A program made the translations under genes and the position numbers. A stretch of DNA of 64,000 nucleotides from positions 1-64,000 of the forward strand of contig CAAGEK010000051.1 of the NCBI GenBank assembly GCA_900768845.1. The letters run 5' to 3'. This DNA is from Alphaproteobacteria bacterium. Its GTDB lineage: Bacteria; Pseudomonadota; Alphaproteobacteria; CAAGCB01; CAG-977. A model generated the notes under the pieces. That model ran no database searches, had not been told where the DNA came from, and was given only the letters and a program-made list of their open reading frames with translations. Positions 8,082-16,091 of this stretch are shown here, piece by piece; the first letter of the stretch is position 1; each line of letters opens with the position of its first letter.

Positions 8082-8840
8082 CTAAAACGGCAGAGCGGAT
8101 TCAATCCGCCGGACGAATTCTTCGCGCACGGTTTCGTCGGGAATGCCGTCCGTGACTTCGTTCAAAAACGCGCCGACCAAAATCTTTTGCGCTTCGCCCG
8201 CCTCGACGCCGCGTGTTTGCAGATAATACAGCTGGCGCGCATCCAAATCGCCGATTGCGGATCCGTGCGCGCATTTCACATCGTCGGAATAAATTTCCAA
8301 ACGGGGGATTGCCAAAACCTGCGCCCTATCGGACAACAGCAACGCCCTGTGCTGTTGCGAACCGTCAATCCCTTTATGCCCAGACGGAATCAAAATCAAA
8401 CCGTCAAACGTTTCCTGCGCCGTCCCCGATAAAGCCCCTTTTATCAGTTGGGAAGAAAAAGTCGCATCGGCGTTATGAACGATTTTTGATACGAAGCCGC
8501 CCTTTGCATCGCCGCAGGAAACATAGACGGCGTCACTGCGGCACGAAGCGTTTTCCCCCGCCAGAGAAACCGTCATTCCGACGTTTCCGCCCGATGTTTG
8601 CACCGTAAAGGCCTCGTATTTCCCTTCCGCTTCGACAACGGCGTCGACAGCGGCGTCAACCGCGTCGCAAAACCGGTAATGAATCAAAGACGCCCCCCGC
8701 CCGACACGAACGGAACACAACGGTTCGGGGAATGCGTCGACAATAACGGCTCTGCCCCCTTCCTCAACGGCGATTTCCGTCAAATTTCGGGGATAAAGCA
8801 GACCTTCGGGCGTTCCTGAAATAAATTCGCGTCCCATCAT
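8082..8840 (-). CDS. sufD: SufD subunit of the SufBC2D scaffold (short form)
   Basis: The 252-residue protein belongs to the SufB/SufD beta-helix family, shown by HKGIDGSQQHRALLLSD, PRLEIYSDDVKCAHG and the C-terminal region YLQTRGVEAGEAQKILV. SufD pairs with SufB and two SufC ATPases to build Fe-S clusters. It is much shorter than the roughly 400-residue SufD of E. coli: the N-terminal helical region is missing and the chain goes almost straight into the beta-helix core. No frameshift or remnant of that region lies upstream, because the start overlaps the sufC stop (ATGA). This is therefore a naturally compact SufD. The start has two consecutive ATGs. Confidence 0.92.
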   Translation of the reverse strand: MMGREFISGTPEGLLYPRNLTEIAVEEGGRAVIVDAFPEPLCSVRVGRGASLIHYRFCDAVDAAVDAVVEAEGKYEAFTVQTSGGNVGMTVSLAGENASCRSDAVYVSCGDAKGGFVSKIVHNADATFSSQLIKGALSGTAQETFDGLILIPSGHKGIDGSQQHRALLLSDRAQVLAIPRLEIYSDDVKCAHGSAIGDLDARQLYYLQTRGVEAGEAQKILVGAFLNEVTDGIPDETVREEFVRRIESALPF

Positions 8841-9586
8841 TCGGCCTCTTGATACGTTGCGAAACTTGTCAAGTCCTCAAGCAAGTCCCTGCCGCCGGTT
8901 TTGACGACCTTGCCTTTGACCAGAACGTGTACTTTGTCAACCCCGACACTTTCCAAAAAAGCGCGGTTGTGGGAAATCAGCATAAAGGATCGTTCGGGCG
9001 AACGCATAACGTTAATCGCATCGGCAACGGTTTTCAACGCGTCGACATCCAACCCCGAATCCATCTCGTCCACCATGCACAAATCGGGTTCCAAAACAGC
9101 CATCTGAAACATTTCCATACGTTTTTTCTCTCCGCCGGAAAAACCGACGTTGACGGGACGTTTCAGCATTTCGTCCGTAACGCCCAACGCTTTGGAACGG
9201 ATTTTAATGTGTTTCATATATCCGACCGCGTCAAAATCCTTCATTCCTTTGGCGCGCCGCCCCGCGTTCAAGGCATATTTCATAAACGTCGCCATGGAAA
9301 TCCCCGGAATTTCGACAGGAGCCTGAAACGCCAGAAACAATCCGGCGCGAGCGCGCTCGTCAACGCTCATCTCCAACAGGTTTTCACCCTTGAACAACGC
9401 TTCCCCGCCCGTAACCGTATAATGCGGATTACCGCACAATACGTTGAACAGAGTGCTTTTTCCCGCTCCGTTCGGCCCCATCACGGCATGAATTTCGCCC
9501 TTTTCGACGGCCAAATCCAACCCGTTCAAAATCGCCTTGCCGTCGACACTTGCTTTCAAACCGTTGATTTCAAGCCAAGCCGTCAT
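8837..9586 (-). CDS. sufC: SufC ATPase of the SUF scaffold
   Basis: This ABC-type ATPase has a Walker A GPNGAGKST, Q-loop region AFQAPVEIPG, signature SGGEKKRMEM, Walker B CMVDEMDSGLD and an H-loop in LISHNRAF. It powers conformational change in SufBC2D. The frame is open from 9604, but the ATG at 9586 is chosen because GGGAG lies seven bases upstream and the product starts MTAWLEINGL, as in other SufC proteins; that gives 249 residues. It lies 22 bases after sufB and overlaps sufD by four bases. Confidence 0.96.
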   Translation of the reverse strand: MTAWLEINGLKASVDGKAILNGLDLAVEKGEIHAVMGPNGAGKSTLFNVLCGNPHYTVTGGEALFKGENLLEMSVDERARAGLFLAFQAPVEIPGISMATFMKYALNAGRRAKGMKDFDAVGYMKHIKIRSKALGVTDEMLKRPVNVGFSGGEKKRMEMFQMAVLEPDLCMVDEMDSGLDVDALKTVADAINVMRSPERSFMLISHNRAFLESVGVDKVHVLVKGKVVKTGGRDLLEDLTSFATYQEAE

Positions 9587-9608
9587 TCTTTTTCTCCCAT
9601 CCAAAGTG

Positions 9609-11060
9609 TTATCCGACGCTGCCTTCCAACGTCACGGCGACCAAACGCGTCGCCTCTATTGCAAATTCCATCGGCAGCTTCTGCATCACTTCCTTGCAAA
9701 AACCGTTGACAATCAAAGACACCGCCTCTTCAGCCCCCAATCCTCTTTGACAGCAATAAAACAGTTGTTCGTCGCTGATTTTCGAAGTCGTCGCTTCGTG
9801 TTCGATGCGGGCGGACGGATTTGCGCTTTGCATATACGGAATGGTATGCGCCCCGCACAATGAACCGATCAACAGGCTGTCGCATTGTGAAAAGTTGCGG
9901 GCGTTTTGCGCCCCTTTCCCCATTTTGACCAACCCGCGGTAAGTGTTTTGAGACCGGCCGGCGGAAATGCCTTTCGACACGATGGTCGAGCTTGTGTCGC
10001 GCCCCAGATGGATCATTTTCGTACCGGTGTCGGCCTGTTGCATATTATTTGTAATGGCGACGGAGTAAAACTCGCCACGCGCCCCGTCCCCCGCCAGAAC
10101 GCAAGACGGATATTTCCATGTGATCGCCGACCCCGTTTCGACCTGAGTCCACGACAATTTCGACCGCGCCCCTTTGCACAATCCGCGCTTTGTCACAAAA
10201 TTATAAATGCCGCCCTTTCCGTCCTTGTCCCCCGGATACCAGTTTTGCACCGTGGAATATTTGACTTCCGCATCATTCATGACCACGATTTCGACGACGG
10301 CCGCGTGCAACTGGTTTTCGTCGCGTTGCGGAGCGGTACACCCTTCCAGATAGCTGACATAGGAGTCGTCGTCGGCAATAATCAAAGTCCGCTCGAACTG
10401 CCCCGACTTTTGCGCATTGATACGGAAGTACGTCGACAATTCCATGGGGCACTTCACGCCTTCGGGAATATAAACAAACGTTCCGTCCGTAAAAACGGCC
10501 GAATTAAGACAGGCGAAAAAATTGTCCGTATAAGGGACGACCGATCCCAAATAGCGTTTCACCAAATCGGGGTGTTCCCGAACGGCTTCGGAAATCGAAC
10601 AAAATATAATCCCCTGCTTCGCCAGCTTTTCCCGAAACGTCGTGACGACGGAAACGCTGTCAAACACGGCGTCGACGGCCACTCCCGCCAACATCGCCCG
10701 TTCGTGCAAAGGCACGCCCAGTTTGTCGTACGTTTTAAGCAATTCCGGATCGACGTCCTCCAAAGATTTGGGCGCGCCCGACCCTTTCGGAGCGGCATAA
10801 TAATAAATGTCCTGATAATCGATCGGCGGATAATGCAACATCGCCCATTCGGGTTCGACCATCGTCAACCAATGCCGGTACGCTTTCAACCGGAACTCCG
10901 TCAGCCATTCGGGTTCGCCTTTTTTGGCGGAAATGAAGCGGATGACGTCCTCGTTCAACCCTTTCGGCGCGGTTTCCGCATCAATATCGGTCACAAAACC
11001 GTAGCGGTAAACGTCCGACACCGCATCCGCCGCAGAAATCTTTTCCCGTACGTCCGTCAT
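9609..11060 (-). CDS. sufB: SufB scaffold protein
   Basis: SufB is the main Fe-S scaffold subunit, and 483 residues is the normal length. Family landmarks include GVPLHERAMLAGVAVD, SSVVPYTDNFFACLNSAVF, EGVKCPMELSTYFRINA, EGCTAPQRDENQLHAAVVE and the C-terminal SQCDSLLIG and RIEHEATTSKISDEQLFY. GGAGG lies five bases before the ATG. It is the first gene of the operon sufB-C-D-S-T. The product assembles clusters for the many Fe-S proteins seen nearby (HydF, aconitase, the U32 protein). Confidence 0.97.
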   Translation of the reverse strand: MTDVREKISAADAVSDVYRYGFVTDIDAETAPKGLNEDVIRFISAKKGEPEWLTEFRLKAYRHWLTMVEPEWAMLHYPPIDYQDIYYYAAPKGSGAPKSLEDVDPELLKTYDKLGVPLHERAMLAGVAVDAVFDSVSVVTTFREKLAKQGIIFCSISEAVREHPDLVKRYLGSVVPYTDNFFACLNSAVFTDGTFVYIPEGVKCPMELSTYFRINAQKSGQFERTLIIADDDSYVSYLEGCTAPQRDENQLHAAVVEIVVMNDAEVKYSTVQNWYPGDKDGKGGIYNFVTKRGLCKGARSKLSWTQVETGSAITWKYPSCVLAGDGARGEFYSVAITNNMQQADTGTKMIHLGRDTSSTIVSKGISAGRSQNTYRGLVKMGKGAQNARNFSQCDSLLIGSLCGAHTIPYMQSANPSARIEHEATTSKISDEQLFYCCQRGLGAEEAVSLIVNGFCKEVMQKLPMEFAIEATRLVAVTLEGSVG

Positions 11061-11121
11061 TCATTCCTCCGAAACCCCGACTTTCGGCATACACGTCCGA
11101 AAAATCCGTTCTGATACTTTG

Positions 11122-11146
11122 CCTTATACTTATATAGTGTTCAAGG
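11122..11146 (-). promoter_or_regulatory. AT-rich imperfect dyad upstream of sufB
   Basis: CCTTATACT (11122-11130) and TGTTCAAGG (11138-11146) form an imperfect 9+9 dyad around TATATAG, 62 bases before the sufB start. TATA-like hexamers lie inside it. A repressor site over the SUF promoter, for an Rrf2-type iron or Fe-S sensor such as IscR or RirA, is plausible. The sequence does not match a consensus I can cite, so the regulator is unknown. Confidence 0.3.
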
Positions 11147-11205
11147 CCGTTTTAAAACACCCCTTTTCGGTGACGGGTGAAAAAACAAAAAATTTTTTTT
11201 CCATA

Positions 11206-11235
11206 TTGCAGAACTTATTGAAAAAAGTCTAAAAT
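11206..11235 (+). promoter_or_regulatory. Candidate promoter of the PAS-GGDEF gene
   Basis: TTGCAG (11206-11211) and TAAAAT (11230-11235) are separated by 18 bases. GGAG at 11261-11264 then lies seven bases before the ATG at 11272. The -10 lies within a GTCTAAAAT sequence that recurs at other intergenic sites in the window. Confidence 0.55.
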
Positions 11236-11271
11236 TTATAGCTCTGAGGAACAGGTCAAAGGAGATGGGAC

Positions 11272-12405
11272 ATGGACCTTTTTATTGCGGCGGCGACAGC
11301 CGCACAAAACGTCGAAACGAATATGGCCGGACAGGAAAACGGCGTTTTTTCAAATACGGCGGCAACGGCGTTGATCGTTTTGACAATAGCGACTCTCTGT
11401 CTGCTGTTGAAAATCCTTTCCTCCCGCTCACGCTCGAAAGAATTGTCTAAAAAAGTCCTCGATCTGCAAAACGAATTGCTGAAAACCCAGAAAAATCTGG
11501 AAGATCTGACAAAAGAGCATAACCGTAAATTCGACCCGTACTCCTCGCCCAACACAAAAAGCATCATCCTGTTTCTGGACAAGGACGGGTGCATTTTATC
11601 AGGCAACGATTATGCTTTTGAATTTTTCGGATACACCGACAAAACGGAGCTTTTGGGGAAAAACATCATCGGCACCGTCGTTCCTCCCAAAGATTCCCAC
11701 GGCCAGAACATGACAAACCTGATTGAGCGGATAAAAAACAATCCGCGTTTGTATGTCGACAACGAAAACGAAAACATTTGCAAAAACGGCAAAAAAGTAT
11801 GGGTGAGCTGGACGAACCGCATCGTTTACGATTCAGACGGAGTCCCGTCGGAAATCCGCGCCGTCGGATTTGACATTTCCGCCCGCAAACGTTTGGAGGA
11901 CGAATTACGCCAGATGACCGTCCTCGACCCGATTACGGGCGTTTTGAACCGCCAGCGTTTTTTGGACGACGGCACGCGTGAGCTGAAACGCGCCCGCCGG
12001 TACGGACGCGATTTGTCGGTATTGCTGCTGACCATCGACCGTTTTGAAACACTGAACAACGAACACGGGACGGCATTCAGCGACGAAGCGGTGAAAGTCG
12101 CGGTGACCGCGTGTCAGGATGCCATTCGCGAATCGGATTATCTGGGGCGGTTGGCGGACGTCGAATTCGCCCTGTTGTTGCCCGAAACCCCCGTCGAAGG
12201 GGCTTTAATCGTCGCGGAGCGCATCCGGACGCAGGTTATGCATTCGGATTTAAAGGTCGGCGACGTCAGCATTTCCGTCACCACCAGCATTGGCGTGGCA
12301 ACGCGCCAACCCTCCGACGAAACGATCGATTCGGTTTTGTTGCGCGCCTTTAACGCTTTAAAAACGGCCAAAGAGCAACACAACAACGTCGCCGTCGCCG
12401 AATAA
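11272..12405 (+). CDS. PAS-GGDEF protein with degenerate GGDEF signature
   Basis: The 377 residues comprise a short N-terminus, one membrane helix (about 31-50), a coiled-coil linker (about 52-85), a PAS domain (about 95-205) and a GGDEF-type domain (about 210-370). Active diguanylate cyclases read RYGGDEF at the active loop. Here the matching segment is RLADVEF, so both glycines are lost. The upstream D..K..ND..GH..GD region is also weakened, reading DRFETLNNEHGTAFSDE. The protein is therefore probably not a cyclic-di-GMP synthase and may act as a sensor or GTP/c-di-GMP-binding regulator. The flanking genes are the divergent SUF operon and a downstream phosphoethanolamine transferase-like gene. 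Fold assignment is firm; loss of activity is inference. Confidence 0.85.
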   Translation: MDLFIAAATAAQNVETNMAGQENGVFSNTAATALIVLTIATLCLLLKILSSRSRSKELSKKVLDLQNELLKTQKNLEDLTKEHNRKFDPYSSPNTKSIILFLDKDGCILSGNDYAFEFFGYTDKTELLGKNIIGTVVPPKDSHGQNMTNLIERIKNNPRLYVDNENENICKNGKKVWVSWTNRIVYDSDGVPSEIRAVGFDISARKRLEDELRQMTVLDPITGVLNRQRFLDDGTRELKRARRYGRDLSVLLLTIDRFETLNNEHGTAFSDEAVKVAVTACQDAIRESDYLGRLADVEFALLLPETPVEGALIVAERIRTQVMHSDLKVGDVSISVTTSIGVATRQPSDETIDSVLLRAFNALKTAKEQHNNVAVAE

Positions 12406-12430
12406 CCCCGAAACGCCGGAAAATAACAAG

Positions 12431-12440
12431 CCCCCCCCCC
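12431..12440. repeat. 10-base C tract before the phosphoethanolamine transferase gene
   Basis: Ten C residues lie 25 bases before the ATG at 12466, between the stop of the GGDEF gene and the ribosome site AAGGAG. Length change here could alter leader spacing or structure. It is the second long C tract in the window. Confidence 0.75.
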
Positions 12441-12465
12441 TAATAAAACGGACAAGGAGAAACGT

Positions 12466-14103
12466 ATGGCTAAAAAGCTTAAACTCTGGCTGGTCTTTCT
12501 TTTTCCGATTATTGTTTCGTCTTTTGTTTTGTTCGCCAGAGATGCGTTTTATTTCTCTCCGAATAACAACGATTTGTATGTCGAAATAAAGCCTAATTCG
12601 GTCTTTTTTGTGTGCCATGCGTATTTCGTGCTGTTTAGCTCTTACGCGTTATTTTACGTTGCGTCCCTGATCAATAAAAAAGCTTTTGCCGTAACGCTGG
12701 CAGGGTTGATGTATGCGACTTCTTTTGTTTACATGGCGCACTTTTTTATCACGGGACAATACATTCACCAAAATTCGATATTCGTCGTCTTGGACACGAA
12801 TATTTTGGAAATAATGGATTTCTTCCGAGCTTTAACTTTTACGACTGTTTTAAAAACCGTTTTACTCGCCGCGTTTTATATTGCCGTTCCCGTCATGCTG
12901 TTGCGCGGAATATTTCCTCTTGACGCGTTTCAAAGAAAAAAAACAGCTTTCGGATTGTTTCTGATTGCTCTTCTGGGAACGGCAGGATTGGAATTCATCA
13001 GTGTTTATTCGGGCTTTGAACCTTTTACGCAGGTTGCCTTTGCCGTTTCCGAATATACGCAAGGCATAAAACGGATAAAGAAAACTGCCGATATGCTTGT
13101 TGATGAAAAAATCGCTGGCATTACTTCCTCCGTTCCCGCAGAAACACAGGAAACTTACGTCATCGTCATCGGAGAGTCGGCGTCGCGTCTTTACCATCCG
13201 CTTTACATTGAAAATCCCCTTGCTCCGTCGCCGTTAAAAGACATGGGCATAAAAATTTTCAACAATGTTTTTTCTGCCGCCGCTATTACCGAAGCGTCAT
13301 TTGAAGCAATGTTCTATAAACCTCTTCCATCCGAAGAAACACGCAAATATCTGACTTTTCCCGACTTTTTAAAAAGTGCCGGTTTTAAAACATTCTGGTT
13401 GTCCAACCAGTTCCGCATCGGCGAAAGCGACAATTTAACAGGATTGCTGGCAAATCGCTCTGATACGGCTGTTTTCACGAACACAAGCGATTCTTATCAA
13501 AAAAATTATTCTCACGTTCCTTTGGACGAAGAACTGATCCCGCACTTTGAAGCGGCCCTGAACGATCCTGCTCCCAAAAAAGTGATTTTCGTACACTTGT
13601 TTGGCTCTCACCTGCCTTTTTTCAGGCGTTTTCCCGCAGATTTAAAAATCGAAGAAGAAAATCCGAACTTTGCGCCGGCTCTTAGAAAATCATCTCTTAC
13701 GGCATCCGAATTTAAAGAAAAAATGGACTACTCCAAAAGCCTGTATTACACGGACACGCTGTTGAAACAAATGATACGGGATTTGGAACGAAAAGGCGGT
13801 TATACATCTTTGATCTATTTTTCAGATCACGGCACTGATCCGGTCGTTTCCATGAACAGAACGGATGATTCGGTTGTCCTTTCCATTCCGTTTTTTGTGT
13901 GGACCTCACCCGCATACGACCGCTTTAATACGGAAAAAGTCGCTCAAATGGCCGCCGCCGCAAATACCGAATACGTCACGAACAGGCTGTTTTCCACGCT
14001 GGCCGATTGGATGAATTTAAACCGGCCGGCTTTGACACCCGAAACAGACAGCTTGTTCTCTCCCAAACTTGCTCCCCTGCCCTCCGAACCGCAAAAGCAA
14101 TAA
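12466..14103 (+). CDS. Phosphoethanolamine transferase-like sulfatase-family protein
   Basis: This 545-residue protein has about five N-terminal membrane helices (to about 180) and a periplasmic alkaline-phosphatase/sulfatase-fold domain. VIVIGESASR matches the family's nucleophile segment, with Ser238 at the place of the usual Thr. Metal-site segments follow: FVHLFGSHLPFF and YFSDHGTDP. The tail is Pro-rich. Members such as EptA, EptB and CptA move phosphoethanolamine from phosphatidylethanolamine to lipid A or core sugars, which changes surface charge and polymyxin resistance. The acceptor cannot be told from sequence. AAGGAG precedes the ATG. A strong terminator follows at 14121. Family is firm; exact substrate is open. 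Confidence 0.85.
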   Translation: MAKKLKLWLVFLFPIIVSSFVLFARDAFYFSPNNNDLYVEIKPNSVFFVCHAYFVLFSSYALFYVASLINKKAFAVTLAGLMYATSFVYMAHFFITGQYIHQNSIFVVLDTNILEIMDFFRALTFTTVLKTVLLAAFYIAVPVMLLRGIFPLDAFQRKKTAFGLFLIALLGTAGLEFISVYSGFEPFTQVAFAVSEYTQGIKRIKKTADMLVDEKIAGITSSVPAETQETYVIVIGESASRLYHPLYIENPLAPSPLKDMGIKIFNNVFSAAAITEASFEAMFYKPLPSEETRKYLTFPDFLKSAGFKTFWLSNQFRIGESDNLTGLLANRSDTAVFTNTSDSYQKNYSHVPLDEELIPHFEAALNDPAPKKVIFVHLFGSHLPFFRRFPADLKIEEENPNFAPALRKSSLTASEFKEKMDYSKSLYYTDTLLKQMIRDLERKGGYTSLIYFSDHGTDPVVSMNRTDDSVVLSIPFFVWTSPAYDRFNTEKVAQMAAAANTEYVTNRLFSTLADWMNLNRPALTPETDSLFSPKLAPLPSEPQKQ

Positions 14104-14120
14104 CCGCTTTGGCATAATAA

Positions 14121-14154
14121 AAACCCGAAGAAGGCTAAAACCTTTTTCGGGTTT
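14121..14154. terminator. Bidirectional intrinsic terminator
   Basis: A 14-bp stem (14121-14134 with 14141-14154; one G:T pair) has a six-base CTAAAA loop, A-rich on the left flank and T-rich at the end of the right arm. It lies between the convergent transferase gene and the SulP gene, so it can stop transcription from both sides. Confidence 0.88.
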
Positions 14155-14181
14155 AAAAATAAAAGATGCTCTGCTTTTTTA

Positions 14182-15984
14182 TTATTCGGCATCCAAACTT
14201 TTTTCAGCTTCTTCCTGCACGACCTGACCGGCTTCGGAAGTTGCGGCTTCCGGCTCGGGTTCTTTGGGAGGCAGGAAGGTTTCCGCCAAAGCCAACGCCT
14301 TGTCAAACCCCTTCGCCCACGCGACGGACAAGCTCAGATGGCGACGGATAATCTGCCACTTGATAACGTCCTTGGGTTGTTTTCTGGCGTTCGAGAAAAT
14401 GATTTTCGCTCCCATCGCACGGCATTTTTCAATAAAGGTCGTAATGATGTTGACCGCCGTCGCATCCATCATCGGCACGGTTCCCATACGCAAGATGATG
14501 ACTTTCGGCGGATTGGGAAACGTATCGAAAAAATCCGTCAACTGGGACGCCGCACCGAAAAACAAAGGCCCGCTGATGCGGAAAGCGACAACGCCTTCGG
14601 GCAAAACACCGACCATATCGGGCGCGCTCAAATCCTCGTCTTTTGTTTCGTCGGTCAGGCGGACATTGCTTTCGACCGCGAACGTGTGCGACATACGGTG
14701 CATAAAAATCAGACACGCCATCACGACGCCCACTTCAATCGCCGTATTCAAATCGACAAACACGGTCAGCAAAAACGTGACGATCAATGTCAAACGGTCG
14801 CCCATCGGCGTACTCATCAAATTACGGATGCGGTCGACCCCGCTCATGTTCCATGCGACCAGCAACAGCACGGCCGCCAAACTGGACAACGGCACAAACG
14901 CCGCCAAAGGAGCCAAAAAGAACATGAACAGCAGCAAAAACACCGCGTGAAGCATCCCCGCGACCGAAGAATACGCTCCCGCACGGATGTTCGTCGCGGT
15001 TCTGGCGATCGCTCCGGTCGCCGGAATGCCGCCGAACAAAACGGAAGCGACGTTTGCCGTCCCTTCCGCGACCAATTCGCAATTCGACAAATGCCTGTCG
15101 CCCGACATACCGTCGGCGACGACGGCGGACAACAGCGATTCAATGCCGGCCAGAAAAGCGATTGTCACGGCGTCGGGGAACAGCAACGTAACCTGTTCCA
15201 AAGAAAACGCCGGAATGTGAGGCGCGGGCAGACTGGCGGGAATGCCGCCGAATTTTGATCCGATCGTATCGACCGGCAAACCGAACACCCCGACGGTCAC
15301 GGCGCCGAAAACCACGCCAATCAGAAACACGGGATATGTCGGACGGTATTTTTTCACCCCCAGCATAATCCCCAACGTCAAAACGGAAACGACGGTTGCG
15401 GCGACGCCCGCCGTATCCGCGGCCGAAAAATACGCCGCCCATTTTTCAATGAATTCTCCGGGGACTTTGGCCATTTCCAACCCGAACAAATCTTTGATCT
15501 GGCTGGACACGATAATCACCGCGATGCCGGCCGTGAAACCTGTCACGACGGGATAGGGGATGTATTTGATAAACGACCCCAAACGCAAAAAACCCGCCAT
15601 AATCAGCATCAATCCCGCCATAATCGTTGCAACGGCCAAACCGTCATAACCGTATTTTTCAATGATATTGTAAATAACGACGACAAAAGCCCCTGTCGGC
15701 CCGCCGACCTGAAAACGGCTTCCGCCCAAAAAGGAAATCAGAAAACCGGCCACAATCGCCGTGAACAGCCCCCTGTCCGGAGTCGTTCCCGAAGCGATTG
15801 CCAACGCCATTGAAAGCGGCAACGCCACGATTGCAACGGTCAAAGCCGCCACCGTATCGCGCTTCAAATCAAAAAACGTGTACGGTTCGCGCAAAGTGCG
15901 GAAAAATTTGGGAATGAACCCCTGTAAAGAACGGGGAAACCATCTGCCCATTTTATTGGCGAAATTTTGGGAAATAAAAATCAC
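14182..15984 (-). CDS. SulP-family anion transporter with C-terminal STAS domain
   Basis: The 600-residue protein has 10-14 hydrophobic segments followed by a STAS domain at about 440-555. SulP landmarks are ALPLSMALAIASGTTP near the first helices, FQVGGPTGAFVVV, and PATGAIARTATN in the central part. The STAS part reads ILRMGTVPMMDATAVNII. SulP proteins carry sulfate, bicarbonate, dicarboxylates or related anions; nothing here settles which. The GTG at 15984 gives the longest frame and a GGA lies seven bases before it. An ATG 11 codons later is possible. It lies 107 bases after the M50-HlyD gene and may be transcribed separately. Confidence 0.92.
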   Translation of the reverse strand: MIFISQNFANKMGRWFPRSLQGFIPKFFRTLREPYTFFDLKRDTVAALTVAIVALPLSMALAIASGTTPDRGLFTAIVAGFLISFLGGSRFQVGGPTGAFVVVIYNIIEKYGYDGLAVATIMAGLMLIMAGFLRLGSFIKYIPYPVVTGFTAGIAVIIVSSQIKDLFGLEMAKVPGEFIEKWAAYFSAADTAGVAATVVSVLTLGIMLGVKKYRPTYPVFLIGVVFGAVTVGVFGLPVDTIGSKFGGIPASLPAPHIPAFSLEQVTLLFPDAVTIAFLAGIESLLSAVVADGMSGDRHLSNCELVAEGTANVASVLFGGIPATGAIARTATNIRAGAYSSVAGMLHAVFLLLFMFFLAPLAAFVPLSSLAAVLLLVAWNMSGVDRIRNLMSTPMGDRLTLIVTFLLTVFVDLNTAIEVGVVMACLIFMHRMSHTFAVESNVRLTDETKDEDLSAPDMVGVLPEGVVAFRISGPLFFGAASQLTDFFDTFPNPPKVIILRMGTVPMMDATAVNIITTFIEKCRAMGAKIIFSNARKQPKDVIKWQIIRRHLSLSVAWAKGFDKALALAETFLPPKEPEPEAATSEAGQVVQEEAEKSLDAE

Positions 15985-16091
15985 GGGAGCATCCTTTTCG
16001 ACCGAAAACGCCCCTTCCGGCGCGGTGTTCTGTTACGGCGGCAACGTACTCTTTCGATTGGAAAAATACAAGAAAAAATAACGCGTTCCCG

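Noticed and set aside
6795..8432. 545-codon plus-strand frame opposite sufS and sufD
   Set aside because: It lies antisense to two firmly identified genes, is Arg/Pro/His-rich as expected of antisense frames in this base composition, and has no family motif.
9906..11114. 402-codon plus-strand frame opposite sufB
   Set aside because: Antisense to sufB, Arg/His-rich, no recognisable domain or ribosome site.
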